A stretch of 64,000 nt of DNA from Hydra vulgaris (lineage: Eukaryota > Cnidaria > Hydrozoa > Anthoathecata > Hydridae), in contig NC_088920.1 of NCBI RefSeq assembly GCF_038396675.1, forward strand, positions 27,787,501 through 27,851,500. Reading direction: 5' to 3'. Positions 30,524 to 42,246 of the stretch are shown piece after piece. Every line of letters begins with the position of its first letter. Positions within the stretch are counted from its first letter, which is position 1. A program made the translations under genes and the position numbers. The notes under the pieces are model-generated. The model was not told where the DNA came from. It worked only from the letters and a program-made list of their open reading frames with translations, and ran no database searches.

Positions 30524-33500
30524 CACGGTAATTTAGTATATTATATTTTTTAAATTCATATTCATAAATGTTTTTATTTTATAAATTTTATATATTTTTT
30601 AAATTCATATTCATATTTATAAACATTCATTCACATTCATAAACGTTTTTTGAATTAGTTTATTTTATAAATTTAGATAATTATAAGGTAAAAAAATTTG
30701 ACATTTAGAACAAGTGGTCGAATTGAACTTGGTTCTATCACCCAACATAATATAAAACAGTTAAAAAAATTAAATTCTGTTGTTTTTCCAGTCTCATACA
30801 ATGACAAAGTAAGAATTTTTAGTGTTTTTTATTGTGTATTAGTTATGTTTTAGGATCATATCTTGTTGTACCTAAATAAGTTTAGTTTGTATGCAGCTGT
30901 TGTTTTATGCTTTACATTATATATATGGCCTCGTTTTAAAGCATCATGCGTTGAGCGATTTACATATGCCTTAAGCAATTTTACGTAAGGAGTAAGCGAT
31001 TTTGGTTAAGGGATTTTTTATCATTTTTTAACTTTTAAATTATTCTATAAACGGTAAGATAAAAGAAGTAATTAATTAAAAAAAGAACTACATTAACTTT
31101 TGAATAAAAATTATGTAAAAATATTTGTTACAAAAGTTAGAATGACAATTATGTTAGATATAAGCACTATTTACTATTGAAAAAAACTCAAATAAAATTA
31201 AAAATTTATTTTTATTTTGTTTTTATTTTATTGTAATGATTGATTTGCTTGGAAAACGTTAATACTTTAAGCTTGAAACAAAAATCATAATATAATTTTA
31301 TTCTGATAAAAAGTTTTAATTTAAAACTAATTTAATAAAAATATATAATTTTATTCTGATTAAAAAAAAAATAATTTAATTTAGATTTAAAAATATATGT
31401 AATTTAAATTTGATTTAAAAAAGAAATTTAAGTTTATTAAAATTAAATTAAATTGTAGTATAAAAGTTGTCCTTGATGGACAGCCCTCTTCTTATTCTGT
31501 AACTTCAGGGGTTGCTCAAGGTTCTATCTTTGGCCCTATACTCTTTTTAATTTACATTAACGATCTTCCAGATATTCTCACATCTAAGGTGGCATTGTTT
31601 GCTGATTATACTACCATTTATTCTTGTCGTGATAAGAAACCAACACTCTCTGATTGCTTGGAGGGGGCATTTGAGCTTGAAAAAGATCTCACTTCTGCTA
31701 CAGCATGGGGCTCACAGTGACTGGTGAACTTCAATACAGATAAAACTCAATTTTTTTCAGCCAATCGTTATCGCAATAATTTAGATCTTCCTATATTTAT
31801 GAACAGTGGTGTACTCGATGAGTCATCTACTCTTCATCTTCTAGGATTAACTCTTACCTTCAATCTTTCTTGGAAGCCATATATCAAATCAGTTGCAAAA
31901 TTAGCATCTGCTAAGGTTGCATCTCTTTATCGAGCTCGTCACTTTCTTACTTCGGATTCTATTCTCTATCTCTATAAATCTCAAATCCGGCCAATACTGT
32001 TGCCATATCTGGGGCGGTTCTTCTAATGATGCCCTTTCTCTTTTAGACAAGGTGAAAAAACGCATTGTAAACATAGTTGGACCTGCTCTTGCAGCCAACC
32101 TCCAACCATTATCACATCGTCATAATGTTGCTTCTCTTTCTCTTTTCTACAAATACTATAATGGGCACTGCTCTAAAGAGCTAGTGTCTCTTGTGCCATC
32201 TACTAAAATTCATTCTCGTAATACTTGTCATTCAATTAAGTCTTATCCTTTTTCTGTGACTGTTCCTAAGTGCTCCAAAAACGCCTATTCGTCTAGTTTT
32301 TTTCCTTAAACATCAGCTCTTTGGAATTTGCTTCCTTCATCTTGCTTTCCTGATTCATATAATTTGCAATCCTTTAAGTCATCCGCCAATTGTTATCTTG
32401 CTCTACAATCTTCATCTTTTCTCTTCCAGTAACTTTCAACTTTAATTAGTGGTTGCTTGCAGCCTTGTTGGAAGCGAGGATGTTTAAAAAAAAAAATTAA
32501 TGCTTGGGTTTAACTTAACTGTCAAATTTGTTTAAAAATATTACTAAATATTGTTCAATATTTAAATTTTATTTATTCTTAAAAAAAAATTAGCTCATTT
32601 TTATCGCAAATGTTTTTTCGGTTTTCCTTCCTAAATATTTTTTTATTACTCAAAATTAAATTTTGAATAAACGGCTGCATCAAAAATTGGTACAAAACAT
32701 AAGTTAAATTTTTTTTTTTATAATGCAAGTTAAATCCCATTTGGGAAGCACAGAAGGAAAAAAATTATTCTTACGCCAACATATACGTCACTTTTAATTA
32801 CTTTTGACTTTCGTCCAACATTTGCGTGTTGTCAGAAAGTAAAAACCATTAATTTAATTACAAATAATTTGTTTTTTAAAAAACCGCAAAAACGCAAATT
32901 TAATTGACCAGAATGTTTTTAAAAACATTCTGAATGTTTTTAACAATATAGACAATATTTTTATTTTTTTTAATAAAATGTTTTTAATTTTATTTTTTTT
33001 ACTGTAAACCATGCACGGATTGTTGCTACATCGACTATCTTATAGCCTGACTCTCAACAAAGTGCTGCTACATCGACTGACAAACAGCCTGACTCGCAAC
33101 AAAGTGCTGCTACATTGACTGACAAATAGCCTGACTCGCAAGGGAGTGCTGCGTGTGTTTGGGGCAAGTGACTGAGGGTTTGGTTGGGGCAGGCAGTCTA
33201 TCAATTAATAAAAAAAATTCCGGTCTTGCATTTTAATTTTTAATTTTTTTCAACAAAATACGGAAAAATCTTTCTGACAACATATAAGAGTTTTAATTAA
33301 TTTTTTAAATATTTTTTTTAGTTGTTAAATAATTTTCAATATCTTATGAAAATTTCCAATGCAAGCTGCTTTACTGATTTGCAGAAATATGACCTCAAAT
33401 TCAAACCTTGTAAAGTCGCATTAATGAAATGGCGGATTCCATTTTCCAATGCATGAGTTCTTTGTTTTTTTTTATATGCCTGCTATGGACAAAGCAAAAA

Positions 33501-36500
33501 ATAAAGTGTTGATGCTTCTTTCTTTGAAAATTTTAAAAATCTGATCATCACTATTACAACTACACTATCACTATTTTTTGAACTTTTAAAATTCACAATT
33601 GTGAATTTTAAACATAGTTTACATTACTTTAATAGGGCATTGCTTACATTCACATTATCACTACCAAAAATCATAATTACCAAAACACTAAATACACAGA
33701 GTTATGTATATACAATATGTTAAATAAAATTAATTATTAAAAGGTCTATAAAACACTAATGATTTGGTTTTTTCCAATTCCATATACGTATAAATGTAGA
33801 TAATGATTTTGCAAGAAATAAATTACGCTCTTTATAAGTACTTATACCAAATTTAGTTTCATCAATTATCACTTTGATAATTAAAAACTTGCAAAATGCA
33901 TTTTTACGAGGTGATATCTATTGTTAAATAACGGTCAAATTTAACTTTCTGCACAAAATATCCAAACTAAAATATCTCTGTTGGACTTCAAACTATGATA
34001 TTAGTATTTGTATTTGATATATTAATATCTTAATTCTTAGGTAATCCAAGAAAAATACTCATCTATAAAATAGATGGATACTGGAATTTCGATATGTAAA
34101 AAAGCCTAATATATTTTATAAAAAGGCTTAAAATAAGTTTAATATAAAAATTTTATATGATGATAATTCAATTTTTATATTTTTTATGAAAAATTTCAAT
34201 TTTTTTGATAATTATAAGTTTTTTTGTTTTTTTTAGTTTTATAAAGATATTCTTGACGTAGGAGAGCTGGCAAAGTTAGGTAATACATATGTGCATCCAT
34301 ACATACATGCATGCATGCATACATACGTACATACATATATATGTAAATGTGTTTATACATAAGTGTATATATACATTTATATACACATGCATATATTTGT
34401 GCTTGCTTACCTACATATATACATTTTAGTTGGCACCTTGGCAATTAGATTTTCATCATTTTAAGTTATATTCTATCAGTTATTGATTGGTTAATTTTTT
34501 TTTTTAAGTTATATTCTATCAGTGTTTTTTTTTTTAATTTTAAACTTATATTCTATTAATTCATTGGTGCATTTTCATTTCTTTTTTAGCATACTATAAT
34601 GACATAGTTGTTGGAGCAGTGTGCTGTAGAGTTGATAAATCTGATAATTCAAGAAGGTTGTATATCATGACCCTTGGATGTTTGGCACCTTATAGAAGAC
34701 TAGGCATTGGTATTTTTTATATTTATATGCATCCTTATTTTTTATAAGTTTATAGAAACGTATTCACAAACTTAGTTTTTAAATGTGCTGTTTTAAATTG
34801 TCTTTTAAATACTGTACAACTTAATTAAAAAGCTGAAATAAAGCGAGCATAAAAAAGTTTATTGTTCTATTTTTATAAAGTTTTAATAGAACCTTAGAAA
34901 AATATTTTTGCATGTTCATTTCATTTTTTCTAAAAGTATAATTATTTTATTTAGGAAACTATTAAAAAATAGAAAATTAATGTAGCAATCAAAATACTAA
35001 AACAACAAGTGTTAAAATTGGTGACTGATTAAGTCCATATTTCAAATGTGCTGATATGTGTATATATGAAACAGAAAAAGTTTCATCAAGTGTGAATCTG
35101 CATAAATGCAAACTAGTAAAAGTCTACATAAGTGTGGAGACTGTCACAGGTGTTACAAGTGTGTCACACTTATGCAGATTTGCACTTATGCTTTAAGTGC
35201 AAGTTTATTTACAAATGCTTTTTTACAAAGCTGTTGTAAATTCTTTACAACTGCTTGTAAAAATATTCTTTATATTCTTCATACATATTCAACATAAAAT
35301 ATTTTTAGAATTTTGATTACTATGAAAGTAGGAAAGTAGAATTGTTTGTAAATCATATTATTATTAATCATACATTGTTTGTAAATCAAATTTATTATTA
35401 CTTATTGTATTCTGATCATTTAAATGAGTGAAATTTTTGAAATTGAACTCAGTTGAACTTATTTTATAATATTTTAAAACTCAGATTAACTTACTCAAAA
35501 ACCATTAATTACTACGAGAAAAAATCTTCTTAATACTTGAGCTCTAATGTATACTTAAAGTGATAATTATTATACAAAAATCAAAGTGTTTAAAGTATGC
35601 ACATTTTAAATTTATAGCTACTTTCTACTTTCTACAAATATTTACAACTAATAAATAATTTTTGTTTTAGGTACAAAAATGTTGGAGCATGTATTAAAGA
35701 TTTGCGAAGATGATGGCAAATTTGACAGTGTATATTTGTAAGTTAAAAAAAAGTTATTTTGGTTAGCAAAAATTTAAGATTTGAAATAAAGAATACAGCA
35801 ATATAATGATACAAAAATATATTCTTTAAAATCAGCTTTAGTAGTGTCATATTAAGGAAATCAACATCTTATCTTAACATGTGATTCCAAAAAATCTGGA
35901 CAGATTAAATTCTAAAATATTTTTAGAAAGGTGACTTATTTTTTAAGTTTTGAACGATGTTTCAAATAAAGCAATGTTCATGGAGTAATATTACAAAAAA
36001 TTACAAATTTTCCATTCCTTGTCTACAAACTGTATCAACTCTTGTAAAACTCTCCTTACCAAGCCGATGTACGCGCTCAATGTCGACATGTTTGAAGCAG
36101 TAGTTGATACGATTCCTCAGTTGAATCAAATTTTTAGCTTCCCAACAATTAGCATATACTGCTCTCTTAATTTCATTCCGAAAATCTTCAATAGGTCGCA
36201 ATTCTGGGCACATGTTCGATATTTTTGACTTCTGGGCACATGTTCGATATTTTTGGACCTCAAAAATTCTTGAACTTTTTTTGAGTACTGAGACAATGCA
36301 AGGTCAGGCCAAAAAACTATTTCATCATCTTTATGAACAGTCTCTATAAATGGGAGCAAACATGATCTCAAACACTTGTCTATGTACACATTTTCATTGA
36401 CAGCTTGACCGGAAGGTGCAACATAATGGTTTGACAATCCCTTTCGAGAAATTGCAAACCAATAATTTTTGTTCAAATTTAGATTTTCTTTTTAATTTAA

Positions 36501-38559
36501 CATCATTTGGCGTCGTAGTAACATCTGATGAATAAAATCCACTGTTTCCTGAAATATTACAATTACTTAATCCAAAATATGATTCATCGTCAATGATCAC
36601 CTGTTTTTTTCGAAAAATTTCAACCAATTTAGAGCACTTTGGACGAACAAGAGATTGTTGTTCAGGAGTTCTTTTGGAGCCTTAATTTTTTTATGATAAT
36701 GAATGATTGTCTTCTGCTTTATCGTTTTGCATACGTATGATTGATTGACATTGAATTTTTTAGCAAGAGAACGTTGACTGGTTCCATGTTGATGGTCGAT
36801 TTTTTTTTCCAATTATTTGATCTTCTTTTTTGTCATCTTAATTGCTTTCCTACCGCTTCCAACTTGTCGTTCGGGTAATATGTTGTCTTTTCGTTTTAGA
36901 ATATTGTAGAGCGTAGATCTTGGAATACTTTCCATCATAAAATGTTTTACAATTGCGTTTTTGGAAAGTTCTGGGTTAATTTCAATAAACTCGTACACTC
37001 GCTTTCTTACGTCATAATGTTTCGAAGTAACTTTTTTCATCATTTTTAATTTGTTGCTCAGTATAAAATTAATGAGTTTTGTAGAGAATTTGATTCTCTA
37101 CAAAATGGCGTGCGAGCCAATCAAAATTGATAAATTTACGCGGAGAAAAAAATGGGAGGGAAGTTTGTCCGGATTTTTTGGAATCACATGTTACAAATGA
37201 ATACATTTTTTAGCATTTAGTTAGGTGGTAGGAAGTTTAGTACATTTCAAATTAATTAGTTAGCGAATTTTAAAAAATTCATTTTTTAAACTGAATTTTA
37301 ATAATCAACAAAAAGTATTACTACTTCTCAATATTTAATTGCTTATGTTTTTGTAATATTTGATGTAGGTAATATTTGATAATATTTGATGTGTAATTTT
37401 AATGAATTTCAAACGATCATAATCTATGAATCTAATCATTCATGTGTCCAATAACTATACTTTTTGTAAAACGGTGAGATAAAATAAACACATTTGTTAT
37501 AATAATAAAGAAATATCATTAAATATGTCATTGAATTTCAAAGTGTGTTTTATTTATTATGTATGAAAGACCCACATGAAGTTTTGTAATACCTTAAGTG
37601 TCCAATAACTTTACTGTTTACCCTATACTGCATAAATTATATATTAAAACCATACTTTTTTATACATTCTTTAAACATAGTTTTTGCTTGCATTGTGTCA
37701 GGTGTTGGCCTTGACCTTGTAAGTTGTAATCTTGTTTCGCAACTACTTTTTCTAAAGGCATTGAACCTAATTGTTCCAAAATAGTAATATTCGTCTGTAC
37801 AATGTACATATGCATTTTTTATTCAAGATATGCATTTTTTAGCTCTAGCTGAAGTCCATTCATGAAGAGAAACTAAAAACTTTCTCTATTTTTTTATTGT
37901 GGAAGATCTTATATAATTTTCTCGATCTTGATAAATTTTTTCGATCGATTAATCGTTTATTGGCAAACTATCCCCTACTTTTGTTATAGATAATTGATAT
38001 TAGGTTAAAATGATGCCATGAAAATAAATATTGATATTTATATCATTAAATTATTATAAAACAAGTTAAGTGAGTATGTCTTATTCTATTTACTCAACGT
38101 CCAATAGCTAGAAAACAGTTGAAATTCATCTTTTTAGGTTGTTTAATTTGAAAGGTGTGAAAAATCGAAACCATGCAGTATTTTATGTCGCTACTTTGTA
38201 TTTGTATTTAATGCTTTTTGTTTATGTATTCTATTATTTGCTTAAATTTAATTTTAATATTAAAATACTAATATATTAAAATTATATTTTATCATATTAA
38301 CATAATTTTATATGTATAATTTATTTTATGAGTTTCAAATTTAAGATTTTACGACAAATTGGTTTTGTATTGCTTTTAATTTCGTCTTTTTTTTTTTTTT
38401 TTATGTAGACATGTGCAAGTCAGTAATGAGGGTGCGATTGAATTTTACAGAAGATTCGGCTTTGAACCTATAGAAACGAAAACACAATATTATAAGCGGA
38501 TAGAGCCTGCAGATGCTTTTGTTTTACAGAAAACCTTACGTGTCGTTTCTAAAAAGTAA
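30520..38559 (+). CDS. N-alpha-acetyltransferase 50 (NatE catalytic subunit)
   Basis: Six exons join without a frame break: 30,520-30,527, 30,709-30,808, 34,237-34,279, 34,590-34,709, 35,671-35,737 and 38,409-38,559, all with GT/AG introns, giving 162 residues (human NAA50 has 169). The protein starts MTRTSGRIELGSITQHN. It is a GNAT-fold enzyme that transfers acetyl from acetyl-CoA to N-terminal Met of Met-Leu type proteins, works with NAA10/NAA15 on the ribosome and supports sister-chromatid cohesion. The FPVSY substrate loop is at residues 29-33. The catalytic Tyr75 (LYIMTLG) and His114 (YLHVQVSNE) match human Tyr73 and His112. The acetyl-CoA loop is RRLGIG (86-91), and Tyr140-Tyr141 close the peptide site. 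The first coding exon has only 8 bases; its start is inferred from phase. Intron 2 holds a Jockey-like LINE and intron 5 a Tc1/mariner element. The gene looks intact and under selection. Confidence 0.95.
31455..32475 (+). pseudogene. Jockey-like LINE, 3' part of reverse transcriptase
   Basis: The frame begins within the reverse transcriptase (SVTSGVAQGSIFGPILFLIY, INDLPDILTS). At the active site FADYTTIYS replaces FADDTTIYS, so the second aspartate is lost. A TGA interrupts the frame after ATAWGSQ. It goes on as VNFNTDKTQFFSANRY, LLGLTLTFNLSWKPYI and KSQIRPIL, then shifts frame near 32,000 to CHIWGGSSNDALSLLDKVKK and SALWNLLPSSCFPDS. The 3' end is an A-run near 32,485, as expected for a 5'-truncated retrotransposed copy. 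It lies in sense orientation within NAA50 intron 2. Confidence 0.85.
32500..34200. other. Intron sequence with one tandem repeat
   Basis: This part of NAA50 intron 2 holds nothing coding that I can support. It contains the 46-bp tandem repeat at 33,020 and small inverted repeats near 32,910 and 33,590 (AAAATTCACAATTGTGAATTTT). Confidence 0.5.
33020..33150. repeat. Tandem repeat, ~46-bp unit, about 2.8 copies
   Basis: Unit TGCTGCTACATCGACTGACA followed by AACAGCCTGACTCGCAACAA and AG, changing by a few bases between copies. It is richer in G and C than its surroundings. Confidence 0.85.
34290..34420. repeat. (CATA)n-like microsatellite
   Basis: Degenerate CATA/CATG tetranucleotide repeat starting 10 bases after NAA50 exon 3. 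Confidence 0.9.
35877..37191 (-). mobile_element. Tc1/mariner-like element with TIRs and TA duplication
   Basis: Ends ACATGTGATTCCAAAAAATC match as inverted repeats on both sides, followed by T/CGGACA. TA is present next to both ends (35,875-35,876 and 37,192-37,193). Length is 1,315 bp, normal for an autonomous element with one transposase gene. Inserted in intron 5 of NAA50, opposite strand. Confidence 0.92.
36001..37043 (-). pseudogene. Tc1/mariner-like transposase, frame broken
   Basis: Read 5' to 3' on the minus strand: MMKKVTSKHYDVRKRVYEFI with a first helix-turn-helix (SKNAIVKHFMMESIPRSTLY), then QRSLAKKFNVNQSYVCKTI, the second helix-turn-helix. The catalytic strand is KQVIIDDESYFGLS (first D), then EIVFWPDLALSQYSKKV (second D) and CPELRPIEDFRNEIKR (third position E). 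All three catalytic residues remain, but at least four frame changes are needed to read it through, so this copy is inactive. Related to the element at 58,163: both share FWPDLA.S.YS and a RPIE motif. Confidence 0.85.
37200..38400. other. Intron 5 remainder, no gene
   Basis: AT-rich intron sequence. GTGTCCAATAACT occurs twice (near 37,444 and 37,599), but no bounded element was recognised. A T-tract of about 20 bases precedes the last NAA50 exon. Confidence 0.5.
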
Positions 38560-38875
38560 AATCAATGTCTTTTATAGTCTTTTTAAGTCATAAAATATTA
38601 TTTTTTTTAACTTTTTTTTTTTTATTCGCAGCGAAATGTGAAAGCATTGCATTTTTTAATGATTTTATTTCTACATGCTTTTTGTATATTCTGTAACGTA
38701 TGCTGTAAATATAACGGTTTTTGTAAACCGTTAAATTTACATTTCTATATTTTGACTTCGTGTTATTTAATTCAATCATATATTGGGGACTTAGATGCAA
38801 TCTTTCAAAGTTCACCTGTTCTAAACCTTGGTTCTGGGTATATTTACTTAATGGTGATTAGAAATAGAGAGTAAA

Positions 38876-38990
38876 ACTGTAACGGGAATTGTGATAATAC
38901 TGCAGTTACCGTGGTATTTTCCGCGGAATTGGTAGAAAAGTTACAGCGGTAACGTAAAAAAGGAAGCGGTAATACCGTGCTAACAGTAAC
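38876..38990. repeat. Local island of GGTAAC/TACCG repeats
   Basis: Between the 3' end of NAA50 and the next element is a short region with repeated forward and inverted TTACCG/CGGTAA motifs (GCAGTTACCGTGGTATTTTC, AGCGGTAATACCGTGCTAAC). It may be the remnant of a terminal region of a mobile element; unknown. Confidence 0.45.
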
Positions 38991-38994
38991 ATAT

Positions 38995-41732
38995 CGCGAC
39001 GTTAGAATTATCTTGTTCTAAGTCCATGTTTTTGCAAACTGAGAAAATCGATGTCAAAGTTTGAGTTTGTTTGTTGCTAAGTTGAAAAAATTATTTGGGA
39101 ATTAAAGATTTTCTTTAGATTGATGATTGTTCCGTTGTTTATTTTTAAATAGAAAAAACTTATAAAAATTTCGCTAACGCCCATATTTTCCCACCCACTT
39201 TTGGAGATTGAACAAAATAACTTCGGTATTTTGTAAAGTACAAAAATGTTATTTTGTTACATCTTATATATTAAATATATTAACTACAATTTTTAACAAA
39301 GACATGTTGAAAATCGATGGAATTTAGTTCTAGGTAGTCATTCTTCTTACTCAGTGCTGCTGCACCCCCACGCCCCTAAATTAGGGTTGGTTGGGACCCG
39401 GCGAATCTATGGGAACTCTTTTTAAAGTAAAAGGAGTTTTTTTTTTTTTGTAATACCTAAAAATGGAATTTTTTAAAATTTTATTTGGGAGGGGCTCCGA
39501 CCCACTAGCTATTGCGCTGTTCTTACAAGTTTGTTTGATACCTGTTCGCGCCGGCTCTGAACAAGACTAAGACATCTAATTTAAAACAGAACACTTCGCT
39601 ACATAATAAAAAAAGGGTAATATATAGCGTATAGGAAAGGGATGAAAAATATTTATCAAAGAAATAGCTTTTTTAAAATTTACTTTTTTAAATTACGAGC
39701 TTGTGAATAATTGTCTGAAAATGAGGTTTTAAAAAAAACATGGTATGGCAGTCCGTTTCGATAAACAAGGTTTTTAACTCTTGAATAAGGCACTAACTTA
39801 TAACTTGAAAAACCAGCAACAACTAAAAAATTCTTCACATCTATTAACTGCATTTGGTAAACAGAGAATGGTTTTTTACGGTTTACATTTTTAATAGCTC
39901 TTTCTAGTCCAAGCGGACTAAATATTTCTGCAACAGAGAGATTTTTCAATTTGACTATGAATGTTATCACATTCTTGAATGGTGGAGTGACCTGGCTCGC
40001 AGAACTTTTGCTCAATGACTTTAATTTTGGGTATCGTATAATAAATTCACATAAAGCTGCTGACATGAAACTATTGTGGTTTTGTGGTACACATGAATCG
40101 AACCAAAGTATGAACTTATTTATGTCAAGGTCATCCATGATTTTCAGAAGCAGACATGTTACAGCACTGGGAAGATCATTTCCTCCACGACCAGCCGTAG
40201 CTTCAAGCCAAAGGACGCAATAACCTTTCTTGTTAAGCGAACAATGACCAGTTAAGTTATAATTTGAAAGTTTTCGTTTGTAATAAAAGTTTCCAACATT
40301 AACCCGAGGCAAACTTAAAACATTTTCAAGATCAATACAAACAACTGAAGTTTTAGGATCAGCATTTTGACGATCTTTTTCACGTTCAGTTTTGGTATCA
40401 TTCCTTGATGTTATGTGCTTATTATAACTATCTGTCTGCTCATTGCTTGCATTAACAATGTTGCAATATTCATAGCATGTGTCATATAAATCTTTCTTTG
40501 GTTTTTGAAATTCTATGTTGAACTCGTGATTGAAGATATAACGATAGATATGTTCTTTTACTGGTATATAGTCATTTTCATCACAATATATTTTAAAAAG
40601 ATCATACAGTTTACCTATATTGAGTGATCTTTCCACATACTCTTTAAATGTCTTTTTCCTGAAATAATGGGCCTCAATTCTTGAGAAAAGATTTATATGG
40701 TCTCGTACAACTTTTTTAGAATCTTCCGGTAAGCTTTTTTTTACATTTCTTCCAAATTTTGATTGCATTGACGTTTCAGTAGTTAAGCATTTATTAAATT
40801 TGTGAAAGTAAAATATTCTTTGGCTACTAATATTAAATGTTGAAAGATAGTAGGATTTACAAGCTATATATTGTGTATTAGAAACAAAGAAGCTATAACA
40901 ATAAGACATTTTTCTTCTCGAATTTTCACCAGCAGCTGTCCGACAGCGTTTTTTCTCTAGTTTTTCGGTAGTTTTTGAATAAAAATGTTTTTTACCTTCA
41001 TCATCTAAGGTCAAAAAGTTATCAAATATAACTTGACGCTCGATCTCAGTTATATTAGTAGAGCATTTGAACTTACAATTTCTGCAACTTTTTAGCGTTG
41101 CGATAGATCTTTCAGGCACTTATTTACCTTTTGAATTTTTATAAGCTTTACCCGACTGACGTTGCATTTTTCTTATATTTTGTTTCCAATTACTCGTATC
41201 AGCTTTACGTTTTCTAGATATTCCACCATGGGGTGACCTACGAGGTGTAATACCAAGCGACTCTAAAGATTAAAAAACTCCATTACCTTTTTTTACTTGA
41301 TTATCTAGGATGCATAAATAATAAATTATTTTGTTTTTTATGCATTCTGGATAATCAAAATAAAAAATTGGCAAAATTATAACGCTAATTAAGTGAAAAA
41401 ATACCTTTGTTTTGATTTAGAGCATGTTCCATTTTTTGGTCAATATTTTTAGTTTTTTCAATATTTTGAAAATTACAATAACAAAATTACTCCGCACAAA
41501 TATGTAATTGTAAATATATGATTGGTTGATCGGAGTTAAAATAAGATAACATTTTCAAATTTGCTTATTTAGGAGATAGAACAATGCAATATGGCATGCA
41601 ACACCGTATTAAAAGTTTTATATGTTTTCAATATAAATAAAATAGAAAAACATAGTGCAAAGCTATTCAAAAACTATAAAAACTCGATTTTTTTAAAAAG
41701 TGGAGATAGAACAAGATAATTCTAACGTCGCG
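38995..41732 (-). mobile_element. 2.74-kb TIR transposon, D-C-x-x-Q-N family
   Basis: A perfect 26-bp terminal inverted repeat beginning CGCGACGTTAGAATTATCTT occurs at 38,995-39,020 and 41,707-41,732. Both ends are flanked by ATAT, which would be a 4-bp target-site duplication unless it belongs to the inverted repeat (ATAT is its own complement). A single gene on the minus strand fills most of the unit. Between the gene's 3' end and the left end (39,330-39,560) is a GC-richer stretch that may be another inserted repeat. Confidence 0.88.
39680..41432 (-). CDS. Transposase-like protein, two exons, one in-frame stop
   Basis: Exon 1 (41,432-41,405) reads MEHALNQNK and joins in phase across a 142-base intron to exon 2 (41,262-39,680): ESLGITPRRSPHGGISRKRK. 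A TAA at 41,122-41,120 interrupts the frame after NSKGK; beyond it 479 codons are open. With readthrough the protein would have 536 residues. Parts in order: basic N-terminus, a cysteine cluster (CRNCKFKC), a helical region with HINLFSRIEAHYFRKKT and LNIGKLYDLFKIYCDEN, FNHEFNIEFQKPKKDLYDTC, SVVCIDLENVLSLPR (a first acidic strand) and ILWFDSCVPQNHNSFMSAAL (a second). I infer an RNase-H-fold transposase because the gene is alone inside a TIR unit; the third catalytic residue is not identified. It lacks homology to the mariner genes here. The intron contains a 22-bp-arm hairpin (41,297-41,358). Confidence 0.75.
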
Positions 41733-41739
41733 ATATATT

Positions 41740-42240
41740 AAATGCAATAATTAGGAAAAATTAAATATAAATACCATTATAAAGTTATTTCTGTATGGCT
41801 TGAAATATGATATTTCTGCATGATTTGAGCAAAAAATAGGTATGCGTAGAAATATTGAACCATGGACATTTATTAATTGACAAAAAATTGGTTAAAATAA
41901 AATATATGTTATTATTCAGATATTGTCTACTTATGTGAAATTTGTTTTATTGATGGAGTGGGGATAGAAAAATTCATATGGGGTAGAAACGGACGGTTCT
42001 GTTCCCAGAGTCACTCTAATTAGAAAGTTTGTTCTTTTAAATAGAAATTAATCGTTTAATGCTAAATGGGGAGTAGTCAGCAACATAATTTTGAATAAAC
42101 CATATAATTTTTTTTTTTTTTTTGTATACTCGTTATTTATTGCACCAGTTATCGTGTAGCAAACTTGATTAATGAGGTTTACTACGCTTTATGCTATATA
42201 AAAAAAATTTACATTGCTTTCATATGAAAAAAAAATCATT
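41740..42240. other. No gene; a possible transposon end
   Basis: AT-rich. ATGCTAAATGGGGAGTAGTC at 42,059-42,078 resembles the end motif ATGCTAAAAGGGGATAAGTC (reverse of the one at 42,247) and could be the end of another copy of that family. Confidence 0.45.
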
Positions 42241-42246
42241 AAAGTT

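Noticed and set aside
39951..40223. 90-residue + strand ORF
   Set aside because: Antisense shadow of the D-C-x-x-Q-N gene.
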